Virus record (IMG/VR): IMGVR_UViG_3300020578_006784
Coordinates: 1 to 22,308 of that record
From: a virus
Length of the DNA stretch: 22,308 nt
Reading direction: 5' to 3' (one strand)
Notes under the pieces: model-generated
Told to the model about the DNA's origin: nothing
The model's database searches: none
What the model saw: the letters and a program-made list of their open reading frames with translations, nothing else
Shown: piece by piece, positions 8,193 to 15,246 of the stretch
Layout: each line of letters starts with the position of its first letter
How positions within the stretch are numbered: the first letter of the stretch is position 1
Made by a program: the position numbers and the translations under genes

Positions 8193-9673
8193 AAATTTTG
8201 TTCTATAACCTTTTTAGTTTGATATGGTATGCGTTCTTGATCATAGAGAGATTGTCTTTTAAGTTGATGCCTTTTACCGTATGTAAATTGGTCTGCTATA
8301 TCTATAATGTAAAGTTTGCTCTTATTTTCATGTAACCTGAGCCCTCTGCCTATACTTTGTATTATTCTCACCTTGGCTTTACCTCCACCCGCAAAAATAA
8401 TGAAATGTACATTTTTAATATTAATACCTGTGCTGAATATTTTACTTATGGCCACACATACAATATTGTTATCTTTTTCCATTAATTCTTTTACTTTTTC
8501 TCTGTCCTGTATCTCTACTTCTCCCCTAATAAAAAATACTTGTTTTCTATTGCAACTCTTTGTAAGACAATCATGTAGCGCCTCTCCATGTTTAATATAA
8601 TCAATTAATATTAATACATTGTTAGGGGCGTTATTACATAACGATGCAATCGTTCGGTTCCTGAAAGAATTTTCAAATAAAAATTCTAATTCTGTACGAT
8701 ATTTTTCTGCAGGATTAACTAGGTCTTCTAGCACAGGTGGTTGTGAATTATAATGTAGTTCTAGAATATTTGCTGTGACATTAGAAATATAATTTTCATT
8801 GCGTAGCTGAAAACTATTTTTTTCATAGATAATAGGCCCTATCTTACCGATAATATTCCATTGATCTAATTTATCTTCTGGTAAAGTACCAGTGAATCCA
8901 AATCTAACATTAGTTTTAATATTCTTAAGGATGTTGTTTACCTTGTTGCCTCTGCGTACTTTATGCACTTCATCCACAACTAGTAAATCTATATTTTCTA
9001 GCCAGGATAAATCAGAATTTTCTGATTGAAGAATACCCAGATTGGCTATTATCACATTAAACGCGTTTGTTTTATCAGTTTCAATTGGGTGGCTACCTGT
9101 CCACTTGCGACTGATAAACGGTACCCCGTAGTTACTAAAATCATTATAGGTTTGCTCAACCAACCCCAGATCCGGTACAATTAACAAACATTTAAAATTA
9201 TTTTTCATATGAAAAAAATTAGACAGAAGAGAAGCCATAATTAGAGTCTTGCCACCAGCTGTTGCTAGCACCACTGTGCCTCTGCCAGCATCAAGACATT
9301 TGGTAACAATGGCTTTTTGATAATCTCTCAATTTTAAATTAAGATTATCATACGGTTGATTCGTAAAATGTACATTATGTTGATATGCTGTTGGCCCAGG
9401 TAAAATGTAGTTTAGGAATTCTGCTGAGGCTCTAATACTGTCCTTAGGACAATAATTATTTTGAAGTAGAAATTTAGATATCTCAAAAAACATGCACGGG
9501 TCCAATCGCCCTCCAGGTGTAATCGCATAGGTGCGAGATGGTATAAACCTTCCGCGCAAACGAGCAAATCTCGCGCCTTCGTTCTTTACAGAAAAGTGTT
9601 CTCTTACATCATTAAAATGATCACCGGTTAGGGTACCGTACTTTCCGTTTTTATCTATATCAAAATATACCAT
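8189..9673 (-). CDS. uvsW: recombination helicase UvsW
   Basis: SF2 helicase that migrates branched DNA and resolves R-loops, moving T4-type phages from origin- to recombination-dependent replication; 494 residues versus about 500 in T4. An N-terminal domain of about 100 residues precedes the helicase core: RDYQ (Q-like motif, 116-119), ATAGGKT (Walker A, 137-143), DEVH (motif II, 234-237), GFTGTLP (motif III, about 259), and QSIGRGLR (motif VI, 439-446). The ATG shares one base with the uvsY stop (TAATG). A GGAG lies about 10 bases upstream inside uvsY, one of the few Shine-Dalgarno-like sites seen. The uvsY-uvsW pairing is conserved in T4-type phages. Confidence 0.95.
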   Translation of the reverse strand: MVYFDIDKNGKYGTLTGDHFNDVREHFSVKNEGARFARLRGRFIPSRTYAITPGGRLDPCMFFEISKFLLQNNYCPKDSIRASAEFLNYILPGPTAYQHNVHFTNQPYDNLNLKLRDYQKAIVTKCLDAGRGTVVLATAGGKTLIMASLLSNFFHMKNNFKCLLIVPDLGLVEQTYNDFSNYGVPFISRKWTGSHPIETDKTNAFNVIIANLGILQSENSDLSWLENIDLLVVDEVHKVRRGNKVNNILKNIKTNVRFGFTGTLPEDKLDQWNIIGKIGPIIYEKNSFQLRNENYISNVTANILELHYNSQPPVLEDLVNPAEKYRTELEFLFENSFRNRTIASLCNNAPNNVLILIDYIKHGEALHDCLTKSCNRKQVFFIRGEVEIQDREKVKELMEKDNNIVCVAISKIFSTGINIKNVHFIIFAGGGKAKVRIIQSIGRGLRLHENKSKLYIIDIADQFTYGKRHQLKRQSLYDQERIPYQTKKVIEQNL

Positions 9674-10068
9674 TAAGAAGTCTCCATCTTAATAAGCTCT
9701 ATTAAGTTCTTAATATCAAACCCAATGCTTTGCATTGTTTTTTCTACTCTTTCAAGAAAATCAATTACATTTTTATGTATCGCTATATCTTCATTTATTT
9801 TAATAACATCTGGGTGCTTTTCAGCAGCCCTCTCCAGGGTTGGTGCGGTAAGTCTTACGCCAGACTCCACCCTTATTTCCTCAACAACCCTCTTTACAAC
9901 CTCGTCTTTCTTTTTATATAAATCATTGTAATTGTTCTTTTCTATCATTAATCGTGACACCCACTTTGCTTTTTTTGCAGGAAGCATCAGAGCGGCTTCT
10001 TTTAGATTCAATTCATCTATAATGACATCTTGCTCTAATTCTTTTACATATTTCTCAACTAACGTCAT
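9673..10068 (-). CDS. uvsY: recombination mediator UvsY
   Basis: Recombination, repair and ssDNA-binding protein that loads the UvsX recombinase, 131 residues against 137 in T4. It is mostly helical. The N-terminal part (LEQDVIIDELNLKEAAL, then KKAKWVSRLMIEK) matches the T4 pattern of D-x-x-ID, a helix, and a KW-containing basic stretch. A second conserved part is HPDVIKINEDIAIHKNVIDFLERVEKTMQSIGFDIKNLIE. It is the first gene of the operon uvsY-uvsW-55-47-46 and has a good sigma70-like promoter with the -10 six bases before its ATG. Identity rests on pattern similarity plus its position next to uvsW. Confidence 0.85.
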   Translation of the reverse strand: MTLVEKYVKELEQDVIIDELNLKEAALMLPAKKAKWVSRLMIEKNNYNDLYKKKDEVVKRVVEEIRVESGVRLTAPTLERAAEKHPDVIKINEDIAIHKNVIDFLERVEKTMQSIGFDIKNLIELIKMETS

Positions 10069-10073
10069 AAATA
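10066..10073 (+). promoter_or_regulatory. late-type promoter box (CATAAATA) before the 10106 gene
   Basis: CATAAATA at 10066-10073 overlaps the complement of the uvsY start codon. T4 spacing gives +1 at 10079 and a 27-base leader without a Shine-Dalgarno site. A degenerate box, CAAAAATC at 10093-10100, would put +1 exactly on ATG 10106; which is used is unclear. Confidence 0.45.
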
Positions 10074-10074
10074 C

Positions 10075-10102
10075 AGTATAGTGTAACTACTACAAAAATC
10101 AA
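10075..10102 (-). promoter_or_regulatory. sigma70-like promoter of the uvsY-uvsW-55-47-46 operon
   Basis: Minus-strand TTGATT (10102-10097), a 16-base spacer and TATACT (10080-10075), then 6 bases to ATG 10068. It is the only clear promoter found for the five-gene operon and predicts a leaderless message. Confidence 0.65.
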
Positions 10103-10105
10103 TAT

Positions 10106-10318
10106 ATGAAGTCGTTCAAACAGTTTGTTTTAGAAATTAACGCGGCAGGTGCAGGTGGCGTTTTTGGCAATGCATCGAGTATGGACCATGGTGGTGCTGT
10201 TGGCAATACCGATTTTTATGCTCCAGGTGATACAAGAGTACCGTCTGCCCTTGGAGCTAAAAAAATAGGCAAAAAGAAGAAAATAGTTGTACAGCGAAGA
10301 TCCTTGTCTAAGTACTAA
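10106..10318 (+). CDS. small late protein with capsid-targeting-like N-terminus (70 aa)
   Basis: A 70-residue protein beginning MKSFKQFVLEINAAG. These first ten residues closely resemble the T4 internal-protein targeting peptide MKTYQEFIAE, which is cut after the Glu by the prohead protease gp21. The middle is Gly/Ala/Asp-rich with no predicted fold. The C-terminus is strongly basic (KKIGKKKKIVVQRR), suited to DNA binding. A small, basic, packaged internal-head protein is a reasonable inference; no homologue is recognised. It follows a late-type promoter, and its TAA directly abuts the GTG of the next gene. Confidence 0.7.
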   Translation: MKSFKQFVLEINAAGAGGVFGNASSMDHGGAVGNTDFYAPGDTRVPSALGAKKIGKKKKIVVQRRSLSKY

Positions 10319-10732
10319 GTGGACTTAGGACATTGGACATTAAATGAAGGTGTTAGCATAACAGAAAACAGCTTTGGATTTATTTATGAGATAGTCAACA
10401 CTGTTACAGGTAAGAAATATATTGGTAAAAAACAATGTAAATCTAAATTAAAAAGAAAGCCATTAAAGGGGAAGAAGAATAAAAGAATAGAAATAAAAGA
10501 GTCAGATTGGAGAGAATACACAAGCTCGTCAGCAGAGTTAAATGAAGACATAAAAAAGTATGGCAAAGATAAATTTGTTTTTAGGATTTTAAAAGAATGC
10601 GGCTCCAAATGGGAGTTAGCATATTTTGAAATATCTGAACAGATTGCAAAGAATGTTTTGATGGGAGATGATTATTATAATGGTATTATAAATGTAAGAA
10701 TAGGACGGCCACCAAAAGGCTTTAAATTATAA
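10319..10732 (+). CDS. GIY-YIG-like endonuclease (SegE-like)
   Basis: A 137-residue protein with the GIY-YIG nuclease layout: GFIYEI (20-25), KKYIGKK (32-38), a basic insert (KLKRKPLKGKKNKR), SDWREYTSSSAEL (62-74), KDKFVFRIL (84-91) and a Glu in AYFEISEQ (101-108) where the catalytic acid is expected. The first motif reads F-I-Y rather than G-I-Y and the second Y-I-G is intact. This resembles the single-domain SegE-type proteins of T4-like phages. Homing activity is not shown; no separate DNA-binding domain is visible. The GTG start at 10319 abuts the preceding stop (TAAGTG). It is the only usual initiation codon ahead of the domain, so the start is plausible but not certain. Confidence 0.72.
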   Translation: MDLGHWTLNEGVSITENSFGFIYEIVNTVTGKKYIGKKQCKSKLKRKPLKGKKNKRIEIKESDWREYTSSSAELNEDIKKYGKDKFVFRILKECGSKWELAYFEISEQIAKNVLMGDDYYNGIINVRIGRPPKGFKL

Positions 10733-10748
10733 AGAAAGCTAGTATAAT
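10721..10748 (+). promoter_or_regulatory. sigma70-like promoter of the 10755 gene
   Basis: TTTAAA (10721-10726), a 16-base spacer and TATAAT (10743-10748) are followed by 6 bases and GTG 10755. The start codon coincides with the predicted +1. Confidence 0.5.
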
Positions 10749-10754
10749 AGCGAG

Positions 10755-11294
10755 GTGAAGTATTTTAGAAACATACCTGAACTTAATATTAAAATACTAG
10801 ACCTCGAACAAGTATTGCTCGAGCAAATTGAACCTGATGTAGAAGATGACAATCATAAGTTTTGTCTAGAGCAAAAACAAAGACTTTTAAAGAAATTTAT
10901 TGTTTACAGAATATGTGATTTTCTGATGAAAGTTTTAGAGCAGCCTAATACAAATGGCTGTAAGTTGTTGTTTTATTTGCCTTTTAACTTTAAGCTCAAC
11001 TTTATCAAAGATCATGCTCTTTACGTGCGCAGTACGTTGGTTCGAATTGCGAAAATTCTTTCGTTGAGTTTATATTCTAACAATATTAACGCATATGATT
11101 TTTGGCGTTTGCTTCAAATGAAAACAGGAGAAGGCAGAGAGGCCCGGGCCCGGATATCGTTTATTTTTAATAGAAAATTAAAAAGACCAAATCTCGATAT
11201 GTTTAATAAGTTTTTGTTAAAGAACGGTATATCTAAGATAGAAGGGGATATAGCCAATAATTACAAGGTAAAATTAGGTTTGTTTATAACATAA
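10755..11294 (+). CDS. hypothetical protein (179 aa)
   Basis: I do not recognise this protein. It is largely helical. Features are a Leu/Glu-rich N-terminal region (about 10-50), a hydrophobic LLFYLPFNFKLNFIKDHALY segment near 74-93, and a basic C-terminal half with EGREARARISFIFNRKLKRP (about 128-147), consistent with nucleic-acid binding. The GTG start at 10755 is chosen because TATAAT lies 6 bases before it and no ATG lies nearby in frame. Unlike its late-type neighbours it has an early (sigma70) promoter and its N-terminus (MKYFRNIPELN) lacks a convincing LxE/IxE cut site. It is therefore probably expressed early and not a virion protein. Confidence 0.65.
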   Translation: MKYFRNIPELNIKILDLEQVLLEQIEPDVEDDNHKFCLEQKQRLLKKFIVYRICDFLMKVLEQPNTNGCKLLFYLPFNFKLNFIKDHALYVRSTLVRIAKILSLSLYSNNINAYDFWRLLQMKTGEGREARARISFIFNRKLKRPNLDMFNKFLLKNGISKIEGDIANNYKVKLGLFIT

Positions 11295-11297
11295 ATA
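11290..11297 (+). promoter_or_regulatory. late-type promoter box (CATAAATA)
   Basis: CATAAATA at 11290-11297 overlaps the stop codon of the preceding gene. T4 late spacing gives +1 near 11303, three bases before ATG 11306. It probably drives the 11306-15246 gene block. Confidence 0.65.
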
Positions 11298-11305
11298 TAT
11301 TGTAT

Positions 11306-11719
11306 ATGAAGTTCTTAGATAGCCTTGCTGAAAAATATAAGGAGTTAGAACTAGGGGCCCCTGATTGGGTTAATGAGGCTGGTACTACACCGCCTTTGCC
11401 AGCAACACCGGCTACTACTCCTGTGGCTGCAACCCCTGCCGCCCCTGCAGTGCCAACAAACCAACCGCAGTCAGTTGTAAATGCATTAATGAAAGCCATG
11501 GATGTGTTGCAAGATGATCCAGAAATACAAAAAGTAAAAACAACAGTTTCACAGAAAGTGACAGATGCAAAAAAGCAAATTACCGATACTGGTGCAAAAG
11601 TTGTTAGTACTATTGACCAGGCATTGCAAAATTTGGGTAAGATAACTTCAAGTACAACAACCGGCGGGGCTACACCTGTGACACCTTCAACTAGCAGCGT
11701 AACTGGGGCAGGAAAATGA
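11306..11719 (+). CDS. Pro/Thr/Ala-rich late protein, paralogous N-terminus A
   Basis: A 137-residue protein starting MKFLDSLAEKYKELE. The N-terminal helix contains SLAE, which fits the T4 prohead-protease cut pattern (L/I)xE. It is followed by a low-complexity linker of P, A, T and V (about 27-55), a helical region (VVNALMKAMDVLQDDPEIQKVK, then about 70 residues rich in K, T and V), and a Gly/Thr/Ser tail. The ATG at 11306 is preferred over the in-frame TTG at 11300 because it places the gene 3 bases after the predicted late +1. It is coupled to the next gene by an ATGA overlap and shares that protein's opening MKFLD. A head-internal or virion role is inference. Confidence 0.65.
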   Translation: MKFLDSLAEKYKELELGAPDWVNEAGTTPPLPATPATTPVAATPAAPAVPTNQPQSVVNALMKAMDVLQDDPEIQKVKTTVSQKVTDAKKQITDTGAKVVSTIDQALQNLGKITSSTTTGGATPVTPSTSSVTGAGK

Positions 11720-12087
11720 AATTTCTAGATATTGTTAGTAATAAGTTAAAAACACTTAACGAACAGGTACCAGGGGAAATGCCACCCATGGCGCCAGCAG
11801 ATCCAAATGCTGCTGCAGCCATGATGGGAGGAGCAGCACCTGCGCCAGCTCCCGCACCAGAGGCTGCTCCTGATCAAGGTCCTACGCCTCTCACAGCCGA
11901 GGGTGAGGTATTCCTAGTAAGACTGCTCAAAAAAGCTTTGTTCATGAATCCAGGTGATCTGGATGAAAAGGCTTTGAAAGATTTGCCTGAAATTAATGAG
12001 ACTAATGCTTCACAAGTGCTCAGCTCAATAGTTGATATTATGAAGAAATATTCTAATACTATTGACGTTGAGACTCAACCTGAGTAA
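11716..12087 (+). CDS. Pro/Ala-rich late protein, paralogous N-terminus B
   Basis: A 123-residue protein starting MKFLDIVSNKLKTLNEQVPG; TLNE fits an (L/I)xE prohead-protease site. A Pro/Ala/Met-rich linker (about 20-55, with runs such as APAPAPAPEAAP) is followed by a compact acidic helical domain (VFLVRLLKKALFMNPGDLDEKALKDLPEINE, then SSIVDIMKKYSNT). It overlaps the preceding gene by ATGA, with the purine-rich GGGGCAGGAAA just before the start. Its organisation (MKFLD helix, P/A linker, helical module) matches that of its neighbour, which suggests an old tandem duplication. Function is unknown; late expression and the N-terminus argue for a virion protein. Confidence 0.65.
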   Translation: MKFLDIVSNKLKTLNEQVPGEMPPMAPADPNAAAAMMGGAAPAPAPAPEAAPDQGPTPLTAEGEVFLVRLLKKALFMNPGDLDEKALKDLPEINETNASQVLSSIVDIMKKYSNTIDVETQPE

Positions 12088-12093
12088 TTCTGT

Positions 12094-13308
12094 GTGGCAT
12101 ACAAAAGCTTAAACAAACTTTATTTAGAAGATGTCTATGGTGCACCTGTACCAGTTCTACCTAGACAGCAAGTAGCAAATACTGCTTCAGTTCAGAATCA
12201 AATTACAGTGACACCATGGCCGGATGATGTTAAAAGAATACCTTTCATACAAAGAGGTGCAAAAGGATCCAAGGAAGGTCAAGGCAATGGCGAAATGCGT
12301 GTTGCAGGGTTGTTTGAAAAACAACAACAAGATGAATCAGATGAAGTATATTTTCGTAGACTAGCGAGTTATACTTCTGGTCAAAACAAAGCATTTGACG
12401 TTTCATTACCTAATAATATTAAATTTGAAGTTAAAGAAATAAAGCCTAAAAAGGACGTGCGTATAGCAAAAACTGGTAGCGAGGCCGAAGGTAAGATTTC
12501 TACAGCTGTAGAAGCTATAATGAAATATTTGTCTGATTACTATAAAACCCTAGATAAAACTAGCCAACAAACACTGGACACCTTTTTGCGTAGAAAAATA
12601 AGACAAAAAGGTGACAGCTTTAATGTTGATGACACCTGGACACTACTAACCTATTGCAACGATGTAAGGAAATATAAACGAAATATGGGTAAACAATTTT
12701 TTTATGGCAACATGAGAACACCTTTAAGAGGTAATAGAAAACTATTGACTGTAATATCTCTGGAAGAACTCGAAAAATATTTAACAGAATTTTGCTTAGG
12801 ATCACAGGAGAATCAAATAACAGCTACACCGGAAGAGAATAAAAGATTAAATGATAATGTTGATAAACTATTCAAATTATTATCAGATCTTTATTTGCCT
12901 TCGGAGCTTGAGCACAGTGACCGTACAGCCAGAGGCAGGGAATTAGAAGGCAGAGCAGAAGATATAGATAGAGAATTAACGGCTTTTAAGTGCTCCATAT
13001 CATCTGGAGAATGTAGAAGTGATGAATGGTTCTGCGCCGCGTGGGGAAGAGTGCTAGATGCTGGTCTTTTTGATAGAATACAGGAAATGCTCATAGGTGA
13101 TAAAAGCGAAGTTATGACGTTATTTCCTGATGAAGTACAGGGGTTATACATAGTTAGTGAAGAGGGGTATGAATATATTCCTAGAGAGCAGCTTAGAAGT
13201 TATATCTACATAACTAGCCTTGCTGGCCAAGGACCCAAAATAGGCCGTATATCTGATAAACCTAATCTTGATGTTGCATCGGAAGATGAAGAAGATGAAG
13301 CTATTTAA
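12094..13308 (+). CDS. hypothetical late protein with a possible PD-(D/E)XK nuclease core
   Basis: A 404-residue protein with GTG start at 12094, six bases after the previous stop. The N-terminus (MAYKSLNKLYLEDVYG) is followed by a low-complexity P/V/Q-rich stretch. Residues about 67-130 carry a pattern like the PD-(D/E)XK core: an acidic residue in GEMRVAGLFE, then FD at 101-102, nine residues, and E112-V-K114 followed by basic residues and a Lys/Gly loop. The rest is helical, with Cys pairs near 299-317 and an acidic tail (EDEEDEA). This nuclease reading is inference from a short motif and I cannot confirm it without profile search. It sits upstream of two nucleotidyltransferase-like genes in the same late block. 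Confidence 0.6.
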   Translation: MAYKSLNKLYLEDVYGAPVPVLPRQQVANTASVQNQITVTPWPDDVKRIPFIQRGAKGSKEGQGNGEMRVAGLFEKQQQDESDEVYFRRLASYTSGQNKAFDVSLPNNIKFEVKEIKPKKDVRIAKTGSEAEGKISTAVEAIMKYLSDYYKTLDKTSQQTLDTFLRRKIRQKGDSFNVDDTWTLLTYCNDVRKYKRNMGKQFFYGNMRTPLRGNRKLLTVISLEELEKYLTEFCLGSQENQITATPEENKRLNDNVDKLFKLLSDLYLPSELEHSDRTARGRELEGRAEDIDRELTAFKCSISSGECRSDEWFCAAWGRVLDAGLFDRIQEMLIGDKSEVMTLFPDEVQGLYIVSEEGYEYIPREQLRSYIYITSLAGQGPKIGRISDKPNLDVASEDEEDEAI

Positions 13309-13921
13309 AGAGTTTGTAGAGAAAAAAGACTACACGGGCATAGGATTATTCCCTGGTGCATTCAAACCACCGCACAGAGGACATTTTGAAACTGTAAAAC
13401 AGGCAGCTGTTGAAAATAAAGAACTTATAATATTGGTATCCAGTGCAGATAGAGACGGTATTACCACTACCGATTCCTTAACAATATGGAATATATACAA
13501 ACCTTATTTACCGAAAAATGTAAGTGTATATTTTGCACAATCATCGCCAGTGACTGTGGTGTATCAAATTGTAGATATATTAAACAATGATGTTTTTACA
13601 CCAACACAACGAGCTCAGGTACCTATTCCTGTTGCAAAAGAAATAGCTAATAAACTCAGCAAAACGACTTCACCATATACTGTAAATCTTTATGCAAGTG
13701 AGGAAGATATGAAAAGATATGATGCATTTTTTAATCCTAAGAGTAAAGGTGTTTATGTGGGTAACAAAGTAAAAGAAATAATTAAAAAAGATGTGGTTAG
13801 GCTTGCATCGGCTACAGATGCAAGAGCAGCGCTTCTCAAGAAACGCTATGAAGACTTCAAGACATTTTTGCCTGATATAACAAAAGAGGACAAATTAAAA
13901 ATATACAACCTGCTAAAATGA
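13295..13921 (+). CDS. HxGH-type nucleotidyltransferase (NMNAT/cytidylyltransferase-like) with capsid-targeting-like N-terminus
   Basis: A 208-residue protein of the HxGH nucleotidyltransferase superfamily. GAFKPPHRGH (21-30) is the nucleotide-binding signature (GxFxPxHxGH), and ASATDAR (171-177) sits where the ISSTxxR motif is found. Such enzymes transfer NMP or CMP to a phosphorylated acceptor, for example in NAD synthesis; the acceptor here is unknown. The opening MKLFKEFVEKKD resembles the T4 capsid-targeting peptide. I start at ATG 13295, 14 bases inside the previous gene, rather than at 13268 or 13286, because that start gives the MKxFxxF N-terminus seen elsewhere. Its TGA overlaps the next gene's ATG, pairing it with a ligase-like protein. 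Confidence 0.8.
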   Translation: MKLFKEFVEKKDYTGIGLFPGAFKPPHRGHFETVKQAAVENKELIILVSSADRDGITTTDSLTIWNIYKPYLPKNVSVYFAQSSPVTVVYQIVDILNNDVFTPTQRAQVPIPVAKEIANKLSKTTSPYTVNLYASEEDMKRYDAFFNPKSKGVYVGNKVKEIIKKDVVRLASATDARAALLKKRYEDFKTFLPDITKEDKLKIYNLLK

Positions 13922-15246
13922 ACACTTTTAAAAATTTTTTGGGTCAAGAGACTGTTTTACTAGAAGATGCAGCTCATCTTAAGACACATCTCTCCCATAT
14001 AGAAGATTTAGCAATAGAAAAAGGCAAAACTGGTTTTCAAGAATTTGCAGATCATATTGATGCAGTTACAAAGAAGTTAAAAGGTTTCGAAACTAATCAA
14101 GAGATGAATGCGAAGATAGATGGTAGCCCTATGATTTTGTTTGGTGAAGACCCTAGACCTCAATTTAAAAAAGCTTTTTTTATTTCGCTTAAAGGTGGAT
14201 TGAGCCAAACAACCCCAAAAATCATGCATACAGATGAAGAAATAGAGCAACTCTATGGTGGGGAGTCAGCTTTGAAAGAAAAGTTAAAAAGCTTATTAAA
14301 ACATTTAAAGCCGGTTTATCAAGGCCCTAAGATATATCAAGGCGACGTTTTATTTTCTATTCCTTCTGATAAAAAAACATTAAAAATAGGTGAAGAGAGC
14401 TTCTTAGCATTTAAACCAAATGTAATTGTGTATGCTGTCCCAATAGACCCAAACAGTGAATTGAGTAATAGAATATCTAAGGCTGCTGTGGGTGTAGTAG
14501 TACATGAATCGTTTAGGGGTGTTTCTGAGAATAAAGACACGTCAATATCACTTCAATCAACTGGCAGAAATGTACAAGATTTAATTGAGAGAAGCAAGCG
14601 CTATAACGTTTTTATTGAAGGGAGTAATTATACCTCAGTGAAGGCTGATATACCAGATCAACAGCTTAAAAAAATACAATCTGATACAGCAAAAGCAAAA
14701 TTAGTAATTTCAGAAATAGAAGATGATTTTAACAATGCATATATTAATAGTCCGGTGCTCTCGTTGCTAAAAATATTTTTAAACAGGCAAGTTGATATAG
14801 CACCAGCGGGCATTTTCGGCGCTGCGTCAAGAGGTGAAGAGTTTTTATATGAAGATTTTATAAGAAAATTTCGTGAGTTTATCTCTGACAGGTATAATAA
14901 GGAAATTGAATTGAAAAAGACCCCGCGGGGCAAAGCTTTAGTTGATAATAGGCTAAAAGAGATATTAAACTTTCTTGAAGCACATAAAGAAAGCCTAACC
15001 AAATTATTAATGGCAACTTATTACATGACTGCTGCAAAATATCATTTATTGAGGTCGCTCACTACCATGGAATCTAAAGTTGGCAGAACATTTATGCAGA
15101 ATTCAGATGGCTCTTTTGTACCTACAAAAGATGAAGGATTTGTGTTGTTTATGGGAACGAACCATGTAAAGTTGGTTGATAGATTAGAATTTACTAAGAT
15201 TAACAGGCTTCGCGGCGGTAAGCAAAAGCAAGAACTTACCGCGTAG
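13918..15246 (+). CDS. ligase-like nucleotidyltransferase (KxDG superfamily) with capsid-targeting-like N-terminus
   Basis: A 442-residue protein resembling the covalent nucleotidyltransferase superfamily (DNA/RNA ligases, capping enzymes). KIDGSP (66-71) fits motif I with the lysine that would carry AMP/GMP. IYQGDVLF (139-146) sits like motif III. FKPNVIVYAVPID (165-177) sits like IIIa. Near the C-terminus EGFVL (406-410) and HVKLVDR (416-422) match motifs IV and V. A helical insertion of about 200 residues separates IIIa from IV, so this is not a standard ligase. The first residues, MNTFKNFLGQETVLLE, again look like a capsid-targeting peptide. It is coupled (ATGA) to the HxGH enzyme. It overlaps the convergent 15236 gene by 11 bases. 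Activity is inferred; an inactive binding protein is possible. Confidence 0.75.
   Translation: MNTFKNFLGQETVLLEDAAHLKTHLSHIEDLAIEKGKTGFQEFADHIDAVTKKLKGFETNQEMNAKIDGSPMILFGEDPRPQFKKAFFISLKGGLSQTTPKIMHTDEEIEQLYGGESALKEKLKSLLKHLKPVYQGPKIYQGDVLFSIPSDKKTLKIGEESFLAFKPNVIVYAVPIDPNSELSNRISKAAVGVVVHESFRGVSENKDTSISLQSTGRNVQDLIERSKRYNVFIEGSNYTSVKADIPDQQLKKIQSDTAKAKLVISEIEDDFNNAYINSPVLSLLKIFLNRQVDIAPAGIFGAASRGEEFLYEDFIRKFREFISDRYNKEIELKKTPRGKALVDNRLKEILNFLEAHKESLTKLLMATYYMTAAKYHLLRSLTTMESKVGRTFMQNSDGSFVPTKDEGFVLFMGTNHVKLVDRLEFTKINRLRGGKQKQELTA

Noticed and set aside
9725-9931. Two plus-strand frames within uvsY
   Set aside because: They are antisense shadows with hydrophobic composition, no promoter, and overlap each other.
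13268-13294. Earlier start for the HxGH nucleotidyltransferase
   Set aside because: It adds MMLHRKMKK, encoded by the acidic tail region of the previous gene in another frame. The start at 13295 gives the MKxFxxF pattern.
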